Below, piece after piece: positions 59,331-64,000 of a DNA stretch of 64,000 nt. The notes beneath the pieces are model-generated. The model was not told where the DNA came from and made no database searches. It saw nothing but the letters and a program-made list of their open reading frames with translations. The translations under genes were made by a program, and so were the position numbers. How positions within the stretch are numbered: position 1 is the stretch's first letter; each line of letters starts with the position of its first letter. This DNA comes from Lophius americanus (taxonomy: Eukaryota; Chordata; Actinopteri; Lophiiformes; Lophiidae): NCBI GenBank assembly GCA_037951165.1, contig JBBDHG010000051.1:1-64000 (forward strand), given 5' to 3'.

Positions 59331-59545
59331 TCAAATTTTATTTACGATATCTAAAAATTACTCCAATTCACAGTAAATGAAATGTTAAAAACTCCCAACA
59401 GATAGAGCAGGTCTAAACTCCTTATTTTAGAGGGACATGGAGACAGTGACAAGAAAAAACTGCCTTTGAACAGACAGAAATCTTGTGCGGACCCTGCAGG
59501 CTGGGTCTGCAGGGTCCGCACCGCAGACCCAGCCTCGTGGTTGAA
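59325..59545 (+). repeat. Dispersed repeat (GCGCCAAATCACAG family), copy 3
   Basis: AGTCAAGTCAAATTTTATTT, AATAGATAGAGCAGGTCTAA-like text and GACAAGAAAAAACTGCCTTT match the family. Where other copies continue with a GGCAGAAACC-like tail, this one carries the interleaved inverted repeats at 59485-59535. Confidence 0.7.
59485..59535. repeat. Two interleaved perfect inverted repeats
   Basis: Pair 1: GTGCGGACCCTGCA (59485-59498) with TGCAGGGTCCGCAC (59508-59521), loop of 9. Pair 2: AGGCTGGGTCTGC (59498-59510) with GCAGACCCAGCCT (59523-59535), loop of 12. The order is a, b, a', b', so the two hairpins cannot form fully together except as a pseudoknot. All pairs are perfect. Confidence 0.97.
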
Positions 59546-59579
59546 AATGTTATTTATTGTTAATTACATCCCAGAGGAG

Positions 59580-59990
59580 GCGTGGATATTACGGAATCGT
59601 CATTATTCCGTCCATCGTACATCCTTCGTGTTAATACGATAACTCTATATGGATGATTTATCAATTGTATAACTGTATAGACCTTAGTATGAGGAAAGAC
59701 TGGATTGATTTTTGGCAAAGGTCACTTGTGTATTTCTAACATGAGGGGGAGCTTTAGCAATAAACGTTTTCGGGCCACAATTTCTGAGCCTTTGGTTCAA
59801 TTTCGTCCAAATGTTCATATTTTATTGAATTTTCAAATAATAATAATTTTTGTTATAGTACAGTTTTTCTAATAAAACTTTCTAACCGTTGGTATAAATT
59901 AGGTTTACATTAATCAATTTGCATATATGATGTTTTACTTTGACAGTTTTTTTTATGAAAAACACAATTTTTTCGTGAACTTTTATTTCC
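59580..59990 (+). repeat. CTAGGGGGAGC-family repeat, diverged plus copy
   Basis: Starts CATCCTTCGTGTTAATACGA then TAACTC, followed by AGTATGAGGAAAGACTGGAT and ATGAGGGGGAGCTTTAGCAA. The 3' half is strongly decayed. Confidence 0.75.
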
Positions 59991-60169
59991 AGGGAAAAAC
60001 ATTATAGCCCTATTTTTTTTTGACTCCAAGTGTCAGTGGTTGTATTGTTTTGGCTGATTAATATATACGGAGACGACAGCGTGGGCATACTTGTGAAATT
60101 TTTAATTCACAGCTCTACGTGCTTAATGATCTCAGAAACAATAGAGGGCAGCTGCATTATAAATTAAAT

Positions 60170-60173
<4 letters not shown>

Positions 60174-60202
<29 letters not shown>

Positions 60203-60365
60203 CAACATACAAAACCAAAGAAAGAAAAATAAGAAATAACACTAAAAAGACACATTTTCCTTTTGATTTATTAACTAAATATCATTTCTAAGTATTTCCA
60301 TCCAGAGGAACCTCATCGTGTGACAGAATATAAACGTATTATTATTATTATTATTATTATTATTA
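60174..60365. repeat. Two (TTA)n microsatellites
   Basis: TTA/ATT runs at about 60174-60200 and 60338-60365, about 140 bp apart. Confidence 0.9.
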
Positions 60366-60439
60366 CTGGATGTGTTGGTAGACTATGACATCATTCTGAC
60401 ACTAGAGGACCAACCCAGAGGCTTTAATTGGTCACTTCT

Positions 60440-60655
60440 AGATATAGAATAGAATAGAATTAAAAAAAACAATACAATAGGATGAAATAGGGTAAGATAG
60501 AAAAGTATAGGATAGAATAGAATAGAACAGGAGAGAATAGAATAGAATAGAAAAGAAAAGAAAAGGATGTATAGAAAGAGAATAAAATAGAAAAGGGTTG
60601 AATAGAATAGGATACAATTGAGTAGAATAGGATACAATAGAATAGAAGAGAAGAG
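60440..60655. repeat. AATAG-type pentanucleotide array
   Basis: About 215 bp of GAATA-GAATA units with AAAAG and GATAG variants. A minus-strand frame (FYSTLFYFILF and similar) is a by-product. Confidence 0.9.
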
Positions 60656-60864
60656 AAAAACTGTATTAATCCTCACAGGGACATTTAGGTGTTACAGCAT
60701 CTCCAATATTTATAAAGTGATGGTAGCAATTAAGGAAAAACAAGATGAAATGTAGAATACACATGACAAACATACACATGAAAGTATTAAAGTATTAAAG
60801 ACACATATCGTACATATATGAATAGACCTACGTATAAATAAAGTATGAAGTAAAATATATTAAA

Positions 60865-61025
60865 GTACGTTTTGCATTTAACCCATGCCTGAGGGGCAGG
60901 GGGCCAACAAATGGGGCTTCAGGGTCTGTGATGAAGGACCCTCTGACATGTAGACTACAGGGGCTGGGATTGACCTGCTGACCCCCCCGGTTGGGAGATG
61001 ATGATTCTATCCATTGAGCTACAGA
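60865..61025 (-). mobile_element. tRNA-headed SINE, minus strand
   Basis: Read on the minus strand, the start GTAGCTCAATGGATAGAATC is a tRNA-like box A and GGTCAATCCCAGCC a degenerate box B. The body ends with the reverse of GCATTTAACCCATGCCTGAG. This is the layout of a common fish SINE (tRNA-like head, body ending near TTAAATGC). It is not a functional tRNA gene: the body continues past the tRNA 3' end and the stems are broken. Confidence 0.75.
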
Positions 61026-61179
61026 TATCCTGTCGGTTTTCCCACCATGCCTGGAAAGGGCGGGGTGAGCTGAGGTGTTTTCTAATAGTTGCAATCTGGA
61101 ACTTCACCGCTAGATGTCACAAAATTGTACGCACCGCACCTTTAAGGGAATGATAAATCATAAAGTATAATGCGTTAAT

Positions 61180-61530
61180 GATTTGTGTGGGAGTCAGACT
61201 TGATTGTTTTCAACACTCCGGAGGTGGGTGAGCCTCCTCTATCCGTCAGCGCTCTGAGAGCTAGCTGCTCTCCATGTAATTGGACCGAGCTGGAATTATT
61301 GATTTCTGAGTGCCGGGCGAGGGGGCGTGTGTGTCGTCGCCTCGCGCCGTCTCTTTGTCACCAAACACCAAACCTGTCAATCTCCTTCCTGCTGCTAACT
61401 GGAACCAGTAATCATAGCGCGCGCTGGCGTCGGGAGAAAAAGACTGTCCTTTTAGCTGGAAGCAGTTATCCCACCTGAAGCCTAAATTTGCATCGCGTCC
61501 TCCATTATGTATGTCGTCTCTGGTTGGAGA
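61180..61530. other. Candidate conserved non-coding block
   Basis: Repeat-free and GC-balanced, with AT-core words in GC-rich text (CATGTAATTGGACCGAGCTG, GAATTATTGATTTCTGAGTG). No exon borders. Lies in the probable first intron. Untested. Confidence 0.25.
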
Positions 61531-61734
61531 AAAGATGCTGAATGGGAAAGATGCAATCTGAGTTCTCTCTGATGATATGTGATGGCCTTCCAGACAGATG
61601 TTCTCCAGCTTCTTTCACAAACACGCATTCTTACCCTGCTTTTCCAATCAGAACGAGGCCTTGGTTAGACCCCCAATCCTCTCCACTGTGCAAGAAATCT
61701 GTCTGATTGAGCTCCTTAAATTAAATGTGAAGTC

Positions 61735-62420
61735 ATATCCCAAAACATTTGCATTAAAAAAGCTCCCCCTAGTGAGTAAAATGTTAATCATTAAAGCAAA
61801 TTATAATATATATACAAAGTGTAAAGTATAAAGTATAATACATATTCAAGATAGATCTAAAGCCGGAACATTTTTGGTGATAAAGCTCCCCCTAGTGTCA
61901 AAAATGTACAACCGACCTTTCCCAAAAGCAACCCAGTTCTTCCTCGCACTAAGGTCTATGTTGGAATAAAATTTGAAAATGACCCATGAGAGAGTCTTTG
62001 AGTGTTCGGAGATTAGAGGACTTATTGTAAGAAAAACAAAAACCCCCCTAGTGAATAACTACTGGAGCAAAGCATAGAATTTACAAGAGAGCTCTTCATC
62101 AAGTCGACTCATATTCATTAAATCTGGGCTAAATGGGACCAAGGGTTAGGAAGTTAGTTTGCCTAAACACGGTTTTTTGTAAAAAAAAAAAAAAACTCCC
62201 CTAGTGTACAAAATATGAACAACTAGAGTAAATATTGACCTTTCCCCAAATCAACCCAGATCTTCTTCTTCGCACTAAGATCTATGTCGGTGTAATATTT
62301 GAAAATCATCCATTAAATTTGAGTTATCGCGCTAACACGAAGGATCTGCGGCAGCAAAGACGATTTCATAACACCCTTGACTTTTTGGGGCTATAATACA
62401 TTATTTTTGTTCTAAAGACG
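61735..62420 (-). repeat. CTAGGGGGAGC-family repeat, minus strand
   Basis: Three AGCTCCCCCTAGTG-type blocks (61750, 61884 and a CTCCCCTAGTG variant at 62195), CCAGTTCTTCCTCGCACTAA (61936) and finally CTAACACGAAGGATCTGCGG (62331). Together they are the mirror order of the plus copies and the best-preserved left end. Confidence 0.85.
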
Positions 62421-63329
62421 TTAATTCTTGCCTTCCAAGACCAACTAGCCTCCAAAAAGGTCACAAACTGCATTCTGTTTGGATGATCCAACTATTTATT
62501 CTGGATTAAGTGAATTTTGTGGTGCAGAAACGGGATCTCCTGCTTCATCCCGCTCTCCTCGCTGCTCCTGACGTCAACAGGCCGACAATCAGGGACCCAA
62601 AAATCACCACCATCTTTCCAGAAGAGCTCTTAAAGCAAACAGTGGGAGCAGTTCCTCTCAGCGGGTCATTATGGTCTGGCATTGTTGGATTGCTTCTTGG
62701 CGTCAGCGCCATGACTCTGCTGGCTGAAATGTGAGAGCAGCAAAGAATGGATGTGAGAGACCAGGTTCAATATTTAATCTGCTCCATGAGTCCATCAGTG
62801 GGTTCGGTGGTTCTGCTTTCAGATACGTTGGCTCATATTCGTGCGTTTGCAGACGCTCACAGATTAACATGTGACCCGTACTCAAATGGCTGTTCACAGA
62901 CATTCGCAGAAATGAGTTCTCAGACGTTATTATAGTCACTAGGATATTTTTTTAATTATTGCTTATGATTTTTTCTTGATTTTTTTCAGCTCAACAGTTA
63001 GTAAAATAACACTTTAACACCAACCCGGGTTCTCTCAAACCACGTTAGACCTTCTGGAAAGCCGCTCTTAGACGAGACCTGTTGCCGTGACGGTTCCTGA
63101 AGAAGACCTTAAATTCAGACGAGGGTCAGTTTGTGCCTTCAGAGGAGTTCAAACCGAGTCAGTGTCACGAAAAAAAAAAAAAAATGACTTTAATCTTATC
63201 TGTGAGACAAATGTGAATCCCGACCCGGGTCGACAGAACCGCACTCAGAATCAGAATTAGATCGAATTAGGGATCAATTGTGTAGACGCTCCTTAAAGCA
63301 TTTCCCTGCAGCGTCGGGCTGAAACGATG

Positions 63330-63740
63330 AAGGCTTTCCGCAGATGAAGACCTTTTTATAACCGGGTTCAAGTCTCAATCGTTTCAATAAATGAGTGCGT
63401 TCCATAATAAAGGGGTCCAACGATGAGAGGTGGTCTTTAAAATGAAACAAGTACGTGCTAATCGGTCTCTTAAAAATGTCCCGCCACCATTTTTTACCTC
63501 CTCCTTTGATCTGAGCCCACCATCAGTTTTTTGTTTAATAGTTTTGACATTGTGGGATGTGACCGTTGTCTTTAATGGAGACGGATAAGTTCTGCCAAAC
63601 ATGCTATTACCCGGCGTACTGGCCGGCCTCTCCCTCGTAAGGCCGTTGTCATGAATCTCATTTGGAGCGGGTACTGCCGGCGGTGAATGTTCTACCCGTC
63701 ATGCTTCCTCCGTGTGGGACGGATCGGTCCGTCATCACAG
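63330..63740. other. Candidate conserved non-coding block
   Basis: Repeat-free, GC-balanced sequence (CCGTTGTCATGAATCTCATT, GCGGGTACTGCCGGCGGTGA) without exon borders. A 72-codon minus-strand frame here has no family. Untested. Confidence 0.22.
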
Positions 63741-64000
63741 CCTGAATAAAACATCAGCAGACGTTAATTTCTCATGAACTCAGAGACCCTGGATTTGACA
63801 GAAAGATGAATCTGAAACCTTCAAACAAGCTGAGGAATAACAGCTTTTCCCAAAGTTCTCCAACAGGGATTTTTTATTTCTATGATGCATTTTTTTTGTT
63901 TTTCATTTTCTTGGAAAAATGTTACACGAATTTGAACTTTAACAGTTTATAACCGTGTTATTACAACTCCTTAGTTATAACAGAAACACGTAGGCGAATA

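Larger units (their letters stand above)
57833..64000 (+). other. Probable first intron of the signal-peptide gene
   Basis: No further exon is supported. It contains repeats D (59040-59330), the GCGCCAAATCACAG family (59325-59545), two CTAGGGGGAGC copies, (TTA)n runs, an AATAG array and a SINE, all listed separately. 58000-59040 is AT-rich with nothing recognised. 62560-62940 has ordinary text with a 74-codon frame and no exon borders. Confidence 0.4.

Noticed and set aside
60950..61025. Possible tRNA gene from box A and box B-like words
   Set aside because: The head runs into a SINE body, the stems are broken and box B is degenerate. It is a tRNA-derived SINE copy.

Overview
This is vertebrate nuclear DNA, most likely from a ray-finned (teleost) fish. 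Short exons with GT/AG borders lie in introns and intergenic DNA full of microsatellites, Tc1-like transposon remains, LINE 3' ends and a tRNA-headed SINE, all of kinds familiar from fish genomes. There is no bacterial operon, CRISPR array or phage.

Three genic regions can be supported. (1) 251-1782, plus strand: the last four coding exons of a sideroflexin, best matched to SFXN5, a mitochondrial inner-membrane carrier; its 5' part lies outside the window. (2) 5850-15307, plus strand: a complete 13-exon SMYD5 gene encoding a 426-residue MYND/SET lysine methyltransferase with an acidic tail. Every splice site and phase joins correctly. (3) Around 57567-57832: a well-bordered minus-strand exon of unknown identity and, 134 bp away, a plus-strand first coding exon with a signal peptide. 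They may share a CpG-containing promoter region.

Between SMYD5 and the third region lie about 42 kb without a recognisable gene. This stretch holds a 1.7-kb purine-rich minisatellite, several remnants of at least three Tc1-like families, nine copies of an unclassified repeat marked by CTAGGGGGAGCTTT, a 42-base G run, an AT-rich palindromic satellite, and several repeat-poor GC-balanced blocks that could be conserved non-coding elements. The last 6 kb is probably intron 1 of the signal-peptide gene and is mostly repeats.

SFXN5 and SMYD5 are also neighbours in human 2p13, but from memory RAB11FIP5 and NOTO lie between them there; here only about 4 kb separates them. No new biological system was found. 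The most interesting items are local sequence structures: two interleaved inverted repeats at 59485-59535, a 31-bp near-perfect hairpin at 19077-19143, a 21-bp minisatellite in a SMYD5 intron whose unit is open in all six frames, and the divergent exon pair near 57.6-57.8 kb.
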